A stretch of 64,000 nucleotides of DNA from Tateyamaria sp. Alg231-49 (lineage in GTDB: Bacteria > Pseudomonadota > Alphaproteobacteria > Rhodobacterales > Rhodobacteraceae). A model generated the notes under the pieces. That model made no database searches. It had not been told where the DNA came from and worked only from the letters and a program-made list of their open reading frames with translations. The position numbers and the translations under genes are program-made. The stretch is taken from NCBI RefSeq assembly GCF_900143535.1, contig NZ_FRFA01000009.1, positions 1 through 64,000 of the forward strand, written 5' to 3'. This document shows, piece by piece, positions 9,303-18,283 of this stretch; positions within the stretch are counted from its first letter, which is position 1; every line of letters begins with the position of its first letter.

Positions 9303-9616
9303 TGGAAAAATACGCCTTCAAGATGCGCCTGAACCCCGGATGTCGCGCAGAGTATATCAAACGGCATGACGAGATCTGGCCAGAGCTTGTGACACTCCTC
9401 AAGGATGCGGGCGTCACGGATTATTCGATCCATCTGGATGCAGACACCAACACCCTTTTCGGGGTCCTGTGGCGACAGGACGGGCGCAGCATGGACGCGT
9501 TGCCCGATCACCCGGTCATGCAAAAGTGGTGGGCACATATGGCAGACATCATGGAAACGCACGCTGGCAACGAACCGGTTGCAACGCCACTAGAAACCGT
9601 TTTCCACATGCCATGA
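9302..9616 (+). CDS. rhaM: L-rhamnose mutarotase
   Basis: A 104-residue cytoplasmic enzyme that interconverts alpha and beta anomers of L-rhamnose, supplying the isomerase with its preferred anomer. It aligns end to end with E. coli RhaM: the start AFKMRLNPG, the [13 protein letters not shown] segment carrying the catalytic histidine (His22-equivalent), the [11 protein letters not shown] segment and the LETVFHMP end. The start at 9302 was chosen because it overlaps the rhaQ stop and matches the family length; an upstream in-frame ATG lies inside rhaQ. Called rhaU in the Rhizobium literature. Confidence 0.93.
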   Translation: MEKYAFKMRLNPGCRAEYIKRHDEIWPELVTLLKDAGVTDYSIHLDADTNTLFGVLWRQDGRSMDALPDHPVMQKWWAHMADIMETHAGNEPVATPLETVFHMP

Positions 9617-11001
9617 CACATCACGTCGCGGTCATAGACATCGGAAAGACCAACGCAAAACTTGTGCTGGTCGACAGGGAAAGCCTGACCGAGATTGTGG
9701 TGATCACCCGCCCAAACACCGTCCTGCCGGGGCCGCCATGGCCGCATTTCGACGTGGAGGGGCATTGGGCCTTTCTGCTCAAGGGCCTGCGCAGCTTTCA
9801 TGCAGCGCACGGCATTGACGCGATTTCCATCACCACCCACGGTGCCTGTGCCGCGCTGCTCGATAGCAGTGGATATCTCGCGGCACCCATCCTCGATTAC
9901 GAGTTTGCCGGGCCGGATGAGTCGGCTGACGACTACGACGCCATCCGCCCCCCTTTTTCCGAAACAGGATCACCACGACTGGCGGGCGGGTTAAACATCG
10001 GCGCGCAACTGTTTTGGCAGTTTCAGGTCGATCCGGATTTGAAGGCAAAAACCGACCAGATCGTGACCTATCCACAGTTCTGGGGCGCAAAGCTGACGGG
10101 CAACACCGCCATGGATGTCACGTCACTTGGGTGCCACACGGACCTTTGGAACCCGCACAAGGGCGACTTTTCGTCATTGGTGGACAGGCTCGGCATCTCG
10201 GACAAACTGTCACCCGTTCGCAAGCCGTCAGAGGTTCTAGGCCCGATCCTGCCGACAATCGCAGAACAGACCGGCTTGCCGCCCGGTACGCCCGTTTATT
10301 GCGGCATCCACGATTCCAACGCTTCGCTTCTGCCTTACGTCCTTTCGCAAACACCCCCGTTTAGTGTCGTTTCGACGGGAACATGGGTGATTGCGATGTC
10401 AATCGGTGGCAATTCTGTTCAGCTTGATCCCAATCTTGACACTTTGATTAACGTCACCGCCCTTGGCGATCCGGCACCGTCTGCACGCTTCATGGGGGGT
10501 CGCGAACACGACCTTGCCACGGGTGGCACTTGTCCTGAGCCAACGCCTCAGGATGTGCGCGATGTTCTGACGGAAGGGATCATGCTGATGCCCGCCGTCG
10601 TCGAAGATACCGGGCCATTCCGGGGGTATCCTTCGGGTTGGCTGGGGCCTGAACCAAACGTCGGCACCGGCACAAGAGTGGCCGCAGTGGCGGTTTACCT
10701 GGCACTGGTGACGGCGGAATGCCTTTCCAACATTGGCCACAAGGATACGATTGTTGTTGAAGGTCCATTCGCAAACAATCAGCTGTATCTTGAAATGCTG
10801 GCCGTCGCAGCGGCTTCAAAAGTCTATGGAGCTGCTGGCAGCACTGGCACGAGTGCGGGCGCGGCCATGTTGGTGAGGGGCAAGACGGATGTACTCGCGC
10901 AAGAAACCCTATCATTGATCAACTCGGACATTGGCGAGTCACTGGAGGCCTACGCGTCTCATTGGCGTCAGACCGTGCAAAATCGTCACCGACAGCAATA
11001 G
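9613..11001 (+). CDS. rhaK: FGGY-family rhamnulose/rhamnose kinase
   Basis: A 462-residue FGGY carbohydrate kinase. It should phosphorylate L-rhamnulose to give the aldolase substrate. The N-terminal phosphate loop [17 protein letters not shown] (residues 4-20) and the C-terminal ATP-binding [14 protein letters not shown] (about 413-426) are visible, along with [11 protein letters not shown] in the middle. The ATG start at 9613 overlaps the mutarotase stop (ATGA); a longer frame starting at 9469 lies within that gene and was rejected. In R. leguminosarum the homologous RhaK is also needed for transporter activity. Whether that holds here cannot be read from sequence. It is the last gene of the operon. 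Confidence 0.9.
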   Translation: MTHHVAVIDIGKTNAKLVLVDRESLTEIVVITRPNTVLPGPPWPHFDVEGHWAFLLKGLRSFHAAHGIDAISITTHGACAALLDSSGYLAAPILDYEFAGPDESADDYDAIRPPFSETGSPRLAGGLNIGAQLFWQFQVDPDLKAKTDQIVTYPQFWGAKLTGNTAMDVTSLGCHTDLWNPHKGDFSSLVDRLGISDKLSPVRKPSEVLGPILPTIAEQTGLPPGTPVYCGIHDSNASLLPYVLSQTPPFSVVSTGTWVIAMSIGGNSVQLDPNLDTLINVTALGDPAPSARFMGGREHDLATGGTCPEPTPQDVRDVLTEGIMLMPAVVEDTGPFRGYPSGWLGPEPNVGTGTRVAAVAVYLALVTAECLSNIGHKDTIVVEGPFANNQLYLEMLAVAAASKVYGAAGSTGTSAGAAMLVRGKTDVLAQETLSLINSDIGESLEAYASHWRQTVQNRHRQQ

Positions 11002-11390
11002 TCCTCGATGATGGTATGCAAGTGGTCCAGAAGAGAATGACGCCCGTTTCGGCAGACTGGCGGTGCAACCAGTTTTTCATTTGTTCCTGCACTGTGAAAA
11101 TTGCCGGACAATTAGCGGCGGTTTAGCCCGAAACCGCTGGAGCAAATGCCAGTGGATTGCAGTTGGCCGTCATTAAATGGCCGCGCAATAATTGTAACTT
11201 GGGCTCGAGCGGTCTTTCACTGCGGAACGCACTCAAGGTCAGAGATGGGTGCAAAGCAACTTTTCGCCGCAAAACGTGCCGAGGGCTGCGTTACCCCAAT
11301 CACTCGCTTTGAGTTTAATGGGTCCAGAGCCTGGGCGCCGGGAGATTTGCTCGGCGGTCGGTTAAGAACTGAAAAAGGTTCGTGCCTAGA
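11002..11390. other. Gene-free interval between rhaK and the OMP gene
   Basis: This 389-nt stretch lies between two convergent genes. One rightward open frame (about 11146-11409) has no family resemblance and would run into the opposing gene, so I do not call it. I found no clear T-tailed terminator, although transcription from both sides should end here. Confidence 0.5.
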
Positions 11391-12182
11391 TCATTTTGGG
11401 AACAGGTAAGTCACAATAAGACGGAGGCCAAAGTCTTCAGGCCCGTTTTCGGGGCTTTCAGCCCAATACCTGACGCCACCAGTAATCTGGACCGGCTGGT
11501 CTCCGATGGTTAGCACCTTACCGACGAGAAAGTTGATGGGAACGCTCCATTGGCTTTCATCCCAGTTGTAGATCGCCTCTGTGTTGACCGTGAAACTAAC
11601 TGCTTTTTTCGTCGTGTAGGATAAAAATGGCTGGAGGAAGGTGTTGTTAATATCTGTGTCGCCACTCACGTCCCACAAATGGTTGGCCAGCGCGCCGAAC
11701 GTCCATGGCCCCGTCTGTTTCAGCGCGACAGCCGTCGGACCGATGGCCCATTGATCCTCACCGAACTGATCATCTGTTGACGTCGGGAACTGGATTACCG
11801 GACCTGCGCCCCATATCCAGCCGCCACGTGTCGGCGCTTTGGGCGAGAAAAACAAGCTTTGCAGCACATTCCCGACACCGAATTCCGTGTCGCCGGGCAC
11901 AAGACCATCACCATAGCTGAGCGGGACGATTGTGCGCGAGATCAGGTTCCAGTTTTCACCGATACTAAAGGGAATGACCGGCTGGACATTGAGTACGGTC
12001 TTTTTTCCGCTTCCATCCGGCCCGAACCCTTCATCGTAGTTCAACTGGAACGGTAAACTGATGAGCGATGCGATTGGGTTGCTCAGTTGCTTTGCAAGCT
12101 CTTCCGCTGATTGGGCAAATGCACTCGTTGCTGCCATGCCGCAGATGGCCAAGCCTCCCAAGGCTCCAGAAATGCATTTCAT
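11391..12182 (-). CDS. Putative outer-membrane beta-barrel protein (transporter/neuromedin U-like annotation group)
   Basis: A 263-residue exported protein. A signal peptide ends near SAFAQS (about residue 24). The rest is rich in alternating hydrophobic strands and aromatic residues, with repeated turns such as VQPVIPFSIGENWNLISRT and WIWGAGPVIQFPT. It ends in a hydrophobic strand, RLIVTYLFPK, instead of the canonical terminal Phe. This pattern is typical of small barrel proteins annotated as transporter or 'neuromedin U' in marine bacteria; no function is established. The start at 12182 has GGAGCGCAGC before the ATG; the longer frame adds residues that do not look like a leader. Confidence 0.6.
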   Translation of the reverse strand: MKCISGALGGLAICGMAATSAFAQSAEELAKQLSNPIASLISLPFQLNYDEGFGPDGSGKKTVLNVQPVIPFSIGENWNLISRTIVPLSYGDGLVPGDTEFGVGNVLQSLFFSPKAPTRGGWIWGAGPVIQFPTSTDDQFGEDQWAIGPTAVALKQTGPWTFGALANHLWDVSGDTDINNTFLQPFLSYTTKKAVSFTVNTEAIYNWDESQWSVPINFLVGKVLTIGDQPVQITGGVRYWAESPENGPEDFGLRLIVTYLFPK

Positions 12183-12292
12183 GCTGCGCTCCAAACCGAT
12201 TGCTCTCTCTTGAACCTTTGTGCAATGCGGCGCGCCGGTCAAGCGTCGCACGTGCCGCAGGCATCGTTTGGGCGTTCAGTCTGCGCGGCCTT

Positions 12293-13177
12293 TCACCCGA
12301 TTGCGTCCCGCCACCCAAACTTCGGCGCGAACCCCACAAGCCTTTTTGCCTTGGCGTTGGAATAGAACGTCTCGTGCGCGCCCATCTCTGCCACCTGAAT
12401 GCCTTCGTAATACCGCGCCATGATGTCATCCGTTTCCAGCGCCACCGAGGTGTCGTCGTTGGCGACGTTGAACACCTCATAGCCCAGCCCGTCTGTGTCG
12501 AGGCAGCATTGCACCATGTGCCCCAGATCGCGCGCATCAATATAGCCAAAGATGTTGCGCAGACGCAGGTCTGGGTTTTCGATATAGGCGGGAAAGTCGG
12601 TTTCGTATTCGTGCGGCTCGATCACATTGTTGATCCTGAGCCCGTAGATATCCGCGCCCGAACGGCGCTGGAAACTGCGTGCTGTGACTTCGTTGCAGAC
12701 CTTGGACATGGCATAGCTGTCTTCCGGGATAACCGGGTGGTCTTCGTCAACCGGCAGGTAGTCCGGCTTGCGTGTACCGTCCGCGAAACACACCCCGTAA
12801 GTGGTTTCGGATGAGGCAAAGATGATCTTGCGCACCCCGGTCTTAAGGGCCGCATCGATCACATTGTACGTGCCAAGCGTATTGACCCGGTAGCATTCAG
12901 CGTCCCCGGTGACGAGAATGCGTGGGACGGCAGCGAAATGAACAACGGCGTCGAATTTAGGAACCCCGGTCCCGGGCAGCAGGTCGTCAAAGCCCGCAAT
13001 ACTGGTAAGCGCGTCATAGACCTGCCCAAGGTCCGTCATGTCGCCAAGGCGGTCGTCCACCCCGTCAAGCCCCAGTGGCACACGGTCGAAATTCACAATC
13101 CGGTGCCCTTGGTCGCGGAGGTATTCGCAGGCGTGTCGTCCGGCCTTGCCCGAACCGCCAGTAAAGAGGATGCGCAT
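12293..13177 (-). CDS. NAD(P)-dependent epimerase/dehydratase family protein
   Basis: A 294-residue extended short-chain dehydrogenase. The N-terminal nucleotide-binding motif FTGGSGKAGRHACEYL (residues 4-19) and the catalytic YAMSK (YxxxK) motif around residue 145 are visible, along with the upstream FASSETTYGV strand. The substrate is probably a sugar nucleotide or a free sugar acid; the small size also fits uronate dehydrogenase-like enzymes. The start has AAAGGG upstream and removes a poorly conserved 21-residue extension. It stands alone between unrelated genes, so no pathway can be assigned. Confidence 0.75.
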   Translation of the reverse strand: MRILFTGGSGKAGRHACEYLRDQGHRIVNFDRVPLGLDGVDDRLGDMTDLGQVYDALTSIAGFDDLLPGTGVPKFDAVVHFAAVPRILVTGDAECYRVNTLGTYNVIDAALKTGVRKIIFASSETTYGVCFADGTRKPDYLPVDEDHPVIPEDSYAMSKVCNEVTARSFQRRSGADIYGLRINNVIEPHEYETDFPAYIENPDLRLRNIFGYIDARDLGHMVQCCLDTDGLGYEVFNVANDDTSVALETDDIMARYYEGIQVAEMGAHETFYSNAKAKRLVGFAPKFGWRDAIG

Positions 13178-13429
13178 GTGTGATACCCTTTCGTTTTTCG
13201 CCACTCTAAAGGGCAGCGTGGATGTGGACCAGCGCTGCAAGCATTTGGTTCAGAACCTATGTAAGCTGACCAAAAGCGATCACCCCATGTGGACCAGACA
13301 AAGAACCGTTCTGCGGGGCTGACTGGACCTTCGCTTCGCATTGCCTGAACGGCTGCCTCGCGGACGAAACGGACTGACGCGGGCGCAGCAAAATTCGGAT
13401 CGTACAGTCGGATACGGAGGAACTGTTAA
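13178..13429. other. Intergenic region upstream of the epimerase gene and the small ORF
   Basis: This is a divergent interval that should hold promoters for the leftward epimerase gene and the rightward 41-codon ORF. I found no recognisable operator or RNA. Short frames here are not supported. Confidence 0.4.
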
Positions 13430-13555
13430 ATGAGTACTGATGCTATTCCCCTTGAACCAGATATTCTCAGGTGGCCAAAAATCGAAAATCAAATGAGATT
13501 TTTGCGCAAGCTAGCTTTGAATGGCCAACACCGAAAGCGCGCCAGCCGCAACTAA
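13430..13555 (+). CDS. Small basic protein of 41 residues, unknown function
   Basis: A short open frame with a strong ribosome binding site: CGGAGG at 13415-13420 lies nine bases before the ATG. The protein begins MSTDAIPLEPDILRWP and ends with a strongly basic tail (RKRASRN). It contains one short amphipathic stretch (IENQMRFLRKLAL). I do not recognise it. The stop codon sits in the loop of a hairpin that probably ends transcription for both this gene and the convergent VPLPA-CTERM gene. The frame could still be chance, but the spacing and RBS quality argue for a real gene. Confidence 0.45.
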   Translation: MSTDAIPLEPDILRWPKIENQMRFLRKLALNGQHRKRASRN

Positions 13556-13568
13556 ATGCGACTGGCGC
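13539..13568. terminator. Bidirectional hairpin between convergent genes
   Basis: GCGCCAGCCGCA (13539-13550) and TGCGACTGGCGC (13557-13568) form a 12-bp stem with one mismatch and a six-base loop. It lies between the rightward 41-codon ORF and the leftward VPLPA-CTERM gene. There is no long T-run on either side, so efficiency is uncertain. Confidence 0.5.
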
Positions 13569-13586
13569 GGGTCACAATTTACAAGA

Positions 13587-14891
13587 TCAGGAAATCCGAC
13601 GCTTTCTGAGGAAACCGATCATCGCAACGCCAGCCAGCAGGAGCGGCGCACCGGCTGGCAAAGGCACCGGAGAGACTGGTGCGGCGACGCTGGCCAGACG
13701 CAGGGTGAAGTTGGTGTTCGTTTGGCCTGTTAGATCATCCGTCCACCCCATAAATGTGTCAGCCAACGTGATCCCGAAATTGAGGTTCAGGTTGGCGAGA
13801 TCTTCGATGTTTGGTTCGGTACTGACCGTAGCACCTTGATCGGTGAAATACGCAATAGCGACCGCTTCATTGGCAAAGGTCATTGGGTCGAGCAGAATGC
13901 TAACTGCTGTACCAGCAGTCGGATCTACGTCATCAAGAGGGTCCCCCGGGTTCGGCAACGTGGCGATGTCACGAAGCGCTTCCCACGTTCCATCCTCAAG
14001 CTCCCACGCCATGACGAGGGCGTCCGTTGCCTCATCATTGTCGTTGTCCCACAACAGACCGGCGGGTGCCATTTCCCGCGACAGCCAGTTGCCGAACAGG
14101 TCTTCGTAGCCTCGACCATCGTTTAGTTCGGTAAGAATACTCTCATAGAACCCGTCGCTCGCGATCGAATCCTCAGAAAACAGGACATTGAAACCGGAGC
14201 GTCCATTGTTAAAAAACCCATCCAAGTCGGCGTTTTGGGTGGGTGCATCGCCGAACAGGCCGAATGGATACTGCGTGAAAGCATCCAGATTCTCAGGCCC
14301 AAGAGTCAGACCCGTTGCAAAGCTCAATCCGTCGCCTGCGGTCGATGCTTCGAAGTCAGCCCCTACGCCGAACCCCAACTATAGTTCGAAGGACTCAAGC
14401 TCAAGTCCGGTCAGGTTCACGGCACGGCCAAACACCTGATAGGTATTTGTGCCGGGTGTCGCGAAACTACCGTCAGTGTTCATACCACCCTGCGTGCCGG
14501 CAGCAGCCGGATCGACGTTGAATACGAGATCGACCGCACCTGTTTCTGTCAGTTGCAGTTTAAACCGGTTGCCGGTTTGATATCCCGTTGCGCAGTCTGT
14601 TCCGCCAACTTCCGCGCGAATACAGCCGTCAAATGTACCCGCACCCGATGCGTAAAAATCATTTAGAGCGGTTAAGCCCGGAGTTTGGGCTTCCGGGGCA
14701 GCGTAAGCGATCTGACCGTTCGAGTCTGTACTGTTGTTATCCACAAAAATGGTGCTGACTTCGGTCTCGCCGTCGGCAGGCACTCCACCTACTGCGACAT
14801 TGCCTAGGTTCCAAGTCCCTAGTGTCGTTGCCGAAACTGGCAAAGCTGCCGAAAGTCCGACGATTGCACTTGTTAGAAACGTCTTCCTCAT
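13587..14891 (-). pseudogene. VPLPA-CTERM secreted protein gene split by an in-frame amber codon
   Basis: Two frames abut exactly and are in phase. The upstream 170 codons (14891-14379) start with a signal peptide (MRKTFLTSAIVG..., cleavage near VSA, residue 21) and end at TAG (14379-14381). The downstream 263 codons (14378-13587) have no leader or RBS but end with VPLPAG, a hydrophobic helix and RKRR, the tripartite VPLPA-CTERM sorting signal. Together they would form one 434-codon exported surface protein rich in Asp, Asn and Thr, low in Lys and anchored through an exosortase-type pathway. The parsimonious reading is one gene with a nonsense mutation; a sequencing error or amber readthrough are alternatives. 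The start has AGAGGGAAAAGC upstream. No exosortase gene lies in the window. Confidence 0.8.
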
Positions 14892-15266
14892 GCTTTTCCC
14901 TCTTTAAAGTTGGTCGTCTGAGCATGCTTCTGGCGGTCTCTTCGTTACCAACACCGAACATTCATTACCTGGGGAGGCAGACTTAAGAGTCACACTCAGA
15001 CACAATCATATATACATTATATTGAATGCGTTGAGTTGACTTACATCAAATTCATTCATCTTTTTGAATGTAGAAGCTAGAAATTCATCTGTTTGGTCTA
15101 ATGAAGTTAAACTTGAACAGCGTCCCAACTGCCGACATTACGCGCTTTGCTTTCCAGTCTGCGTTTGCTTCGGGCTCAAAGCCGACGCTCTCTTCAGTGT
15201 GCCCAAAGGTCCGCCATAGAGGTTTGTTAGTATCCATCCATAAGGCCAGCCCCTACTATCCGAAAC
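14892..15266. other. AT-rich intergenic region
   Basis: A 375-nt interval with no supported gene. Positions about 15000-15120 are much more AT-rich than the surroundings and contain repeated TGAATG/CATTCA words, including a CATTCA...TGAATG inverted pair near 15053-15070. It probably holds the promoter of the leftward VPLPA-CTERM gene. I cannot name a regulator. Confidence 0.45.
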
Positions 15267-15785
15267 ATGGATGATCTGCCCCGCCTCGCCTTGTCTGTCC
15301 GCCAGCCCTCCGCGTGGGCGATCATTGCCGGTCACAAGCCGATCGAGAACCGGTCATTGGGGTCCATCCGCGCTGGGCGGATGGGTCCGGGACGGATTGC
15401 CCTGCATGCTGCCCTAGGCCTGAAAGAAGACGAGTTTCGTTATCTGCATTGGCGATTGGGTGAGCATGGCGTGCAATGCCCGCATCCGCTGGATTTACCG
15501 CGCGGCTGCATCATCGGGTCCGTCGAGGTGACAGGCGTGATAACAGAGTCTGATAGTGAATGGTTTGGCGGTCAGGCAGGTTTGACATTGAAGGATCCTG
15601 TCCCGTGCGCACCGATCCCCTGTGCGGGCGCACTCGGTTACTTCGAATGGGCGCGCGGTGGTACACTGGCACCCCCAACGAAGTGGATGAAGAATTGGGG
15701 GACCCCCGGAGCAGGCGCTGCGAGTGATCTCTTTCCAGAAGCCCCAATTGCCTTTGAACGTCCGCCGAAAAAGCCTTGGGGATAG
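15267..15785 (+). CDS. ASCH domain-containing protein
   Basis: A 172-residue cytoplasmic protein. The N-terminal LALSVRQPSAWAIIAGHKPIENRS (residues about 7-30) is the hallmark of the ASCH fold, followed by a RIALHAA strand and GCIIGSVEVTGVI. ASCH domains bind RNA or modified nucleotides and are related to PUA domains. The specific substrate here is unknown. The gene sits 159 nt before pnp on the same strand, so a link with RNA metabolism is possible but unproven. No strong ribosome binding site precedes the start. Confidence 0.75.
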   Translation: MDDLPRLALSVRQPSAWAIIAGHKPIENRSLGSIRAGRMGPGRIALHAALGLKEDEFRYLHWRLGEHGVQCPHPLDLPRGCIIGSVEVTGVITESDSEWFGGQAGLTLKDPVPCAPIPCAGALGYFEWARGGTLAPPTKWMKNWGTPGAGAASDLFPEAPIAFERPPKKPWG

Positions 15786-15944
15786 CCCGTTTCTGCGCGC
15801 TTTCCATTTACCGCATTCTGCTGTAGACGCGCGACATCTGAAAGCATGGCGCCCGGACCTCAGCGCCCGCAAAAGAAGATACAGGGGTCAGGGGGAATAC
15901 GCCCCCTATGCAAATGGCGAAACGCGCCAATTTAGGAAACAGAA

Positions 15945-18080
15945 ATGTTCAACGAAGTGAAAAAATCGATGCAGTGGGGCGAAGAAACGCTCACACTGGA
16001 AACAGGCAAGGTTGCCCGTCAGGCTGACGGGTCGGTCATTGCCACGCTGGGCGAAACCAGCGTTATGGCGAACGTGACGTTCGCGAAAAAACCAAAACCC
16101 GGTCAGGACTTCTTTCCTCTGACCGTCCATTATCAGGAAAAATACTACGCCGCGGGCAAAATCCCCGGTGGTTTCTTCAAGCGTGAGGCCCGCCCCACCG
16201 AGAAAGAGACCCTGACAGCCCGTCTGATCGACCGTCCGATCCGGCCCCTGTTCGTCTCCGGCTTCAAACACGAAGTTCTGGTGATGTGTACTGTTCTGTC
16301 CCACGATCTGGTCAATGACCCGGACATGGTGGCGATGATTGCGGCCTCTGCCGCGCTGACGATTTCCGGTGCCCCCTTCATGGGCCCAATCGGCGGTTGC
16401 CGCGTTGGTTTTGAGGACGGCGAATACGTTCTGAACCCAACTGTCGACGACATGCAGGACCTGCGTTTGAACCCTGAACAGCGCCTTGATCTGGTTGTTG
16501 CGGGTACGAAAGAGGCCGTGATGATGGTCGAATCCGAAGCTTACGAGCTTTCGGAAGCGGAAATGCTGGGTGCGGTGAAGTTCGCCCACGAGCAAATTCA
16601 GCCGGTCATCGACCTGATCATCAGCCTCGCCGAAGATGCCGCCAAAGAGCCGTTTGACTTCCAGGCGCCTGACTATTCTGACCTCTCAGCTGCTGTGAAA
16701 GCTGCCGGAGAAGAGCAGATGCGTGCGGCGTTCGCGATCTCTGACAAGCAAGAGCGTACAACGGCTGTGTCCGAAGCACGTGCCGCAATCCTTGCCGCAC
16801 TGACCGAAGAGCAAGCCGAAGACTCAAACCTTGGCTCCGCCATGAAGGGTCTTGAGGCGTCCATCCTGCGCGGTGACGTTGTCAAAACGGGTACACGGAT
16901 CGACGGTCGTAAGACTGACGAAATCCGCGACATTGTATGCCAGACTGGCCTTCTGCCCCGGACGCACGGCTCGGCCCTGTTCACCCGTGGTGAAACCCAA
17001 GGTCTGGTTGTGACCACGCTGGGCACCGGCGATGATGAACAGTTCATCGACGCCCTGCACGGCAACTTCAAATCCAACTTCCTGCTGCACTACAACTTCC
17101 CCCCCTACTCGGTGGGTGAAGCGGGTCGCGTGGGCCCTCCCGGCCGCCGCGAAATCGGTCACGGCAAACTGGCATGGCGCGCGTTGCAAGCCGTGCTGCC
17201 AGCCTCGACTGACTTCCCCTACACAGTGCGCTTGGTCTCGGAAATCACCGAATCCAACGGCTCAAGCTCGATGGCTTCTGTCTGTGGCGGTTCGCTGTCG
17301 ATGATGGACGCAGGTGTGCCGCTGAAGAACGCGGTTGCCGGTGTGGCCATGGGTCTGATCCTGGAAGAAGACGGATCCTACGCGATCCTGTCCGACATCC
17401 TGGGTGACGAAGACCACCTTGGCGACATGGACTTCAAAGTGGCTGGTACCGAAAACGGCATCACCTCGTTGCAGATGGACATCAAGATCGCAGGCATCAC
17501 GCCCGAGATCATGGAAAAAGCGCTGGATCAGGCCAAAGACGGCCGGATGCACATCCTTGGTGAGATGGCGAAATCCATCACGGGTGCGGCCGAGTTCTCC
17601 GAACACGCGCCACGTATCGAAACCATGCAGGTGCCAACGGACAAAATCCGTGAAGTCATCGGCTCGGGTGGTAAAGTGATCCGTGAAATCGTTGAAGTGT
17701 CCGGCGCCAAAGTCGACATCAACGACGACGGCATCATCAAGATCGCATCGCCAAACGGCGAGTCGATCAAGAAAGCCTACGACATGATCTGGTCCATCGT
17801 GGCCGAGCCCGAAGAAGGCGCGGTTTACACTGGTACAGTTGTGAAAATCGTCGACTTCGGTGCCTTCGTGAACTTCTTTGGCAAGCGCGACGGTCTGGTA
17901 CACGTCTCTCAGATCGAAAACCGCCGCCTGAACCATCCTTCGGACGTTCTGAAGGAAGGCCAGGAAGTGAAGGTTAAGCTGTTGGGCTTTGATGATCGCG
18001 GCAAAGTGCGCCTGTCGATGAAAGTCGTCGATCAGGAAACTGGCGAAGAAGTGAAGAAAGAGGAAGCGGCAGAGGGCTAA
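15945..18080 (+). CDS. pnp: Polyribonucleotide nucleotidyltransferase (PNPase)
   Basis: A 711-residue 3'-5' phosphorolytic exoribonuclease, part of the RNA degradosome. Two RNase PH domains are visible: the first around residues 10-140 and the second around 320-540, the latter with the catalytic region [19 protein letters not shown]. They flank an all-helical linker. A KH domain ([15 protein letters not shown], about 565-580) and an S1 domain ([28 protein letters not shown], about 627-655) follow. Length and domain order are standard. The usual upstream partner rpsO is not adjacent. A strong terminator follows 23 nt after the stop, so pnp ends its transcript. Confidence 0.97.
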   Translation: MFNEVKKSMQWGEETLTLETGKVARQADGSVIATLGETSVMANVTFAKKPKPGQDFFPLTVHYQEKYYAAGKIPGGFFKREARPTEKETLTARLIDRPIRPLFVSGFKHEVLVMCTVLSHDLVNDPDMVAMIAASAALTISGAPFMGPIGGCRVGFEDGEYVLNPTVDDMQDLRLNPEQRLDLVVAGTKEAVMMVESEAYELSEAEMLGAVKFAHEQIQPVIDLIISLAEDAAKEPFDFQAPDYSDLSAAVKAAGEEQMRAAFAISDKQERTTAVSEARAAILAALTEEQAEDSNLGSAMKGLEASILRGDVVKTGTRIDGRKTDEIRDIVCQTGLLPRTHGSALFTRGETQGLVVTTLGTGDDEQFIDALHGNFKSNFLLHYNFPPYSVGEAGRVGPPGRREIGHGKLAWRALQAVLPASTDFPYTVRLVSEITESNGSSSMASVCGGSLSMMDAGVPLKNAVAGVAMGLILEEDGSYAILSDILGDEDHLGDMDFKVAGTENGITSLQMDIKIAGITPEIMEKALDQAKDGRMHILGEMAKSITGAAEFSEHAPRIETMQVPTDKIREVIGSGGKVIREIVEVSGAKVDINDDGIIKIASPNGESIKKAYDMIWSIVAEPEEGAVYTGTVVKIVDFGAFVNFFGKRDGLVHVSQIENRRLNHPSDVLKEGQEVKVKLLGFDDRGKVRLSMKVVDQETGEEVKKEEAAEG

Positions 18081-18100
18081 GCCCAACGCGACCTACACTC

Positions 18101-18138
18101 AAAGGCCCCGGCGGAAACGCCGGGGCCTTCTTGTTTCT
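18101..18138 (+). terminator. Rho-independent terminator of pnp
   Basis: A perfect 10-bp GC-rich stem, GGCCCCGGCG (18104-18113) and CGCCGGGGCC (18118-18127), with a GAAA tetraloop and a downstream TTCTTGTTT tract. It begins 23 nt after the pnp stop. Confidence 0.92.
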
Positions 18139-18283
18139 GAACCGCGACTATGGTTTTAGACCTCTATCAAATACGGAGTCCGATCATGCACGCTTTGCCC
18201 GATACTGAGGTCGTGACTGTAGTTTGTGACAGGGCAGTCTTTTGGCGCGCGCCAAACCCTGCACCGGCCGGGAATTCGGGGCC

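Noticed and set aside
11146-11409. Rightward open frame between rhaK and the outer-membrane protein gene
   Set aside because: Composition is not protein-like, no RBS is present, and its end overlaps the opposing gene.
13471-13839. Rightward open frame overlapping the 41-codon ORF and the VPLPA-CTERM gene
   Set aside because: It is mostly antisense to the VPLPA-CTERM coding region, and the sorting signal on the other strand is unmistakable.
13587-14378. Second half of the VPLPA-CTERM gene as an independent gene starting at TTG
   Set aside because: It has no RBS and no signal peptide although the C-terminal sorting signal demands export; the preceding frame supplies the leader in phase.
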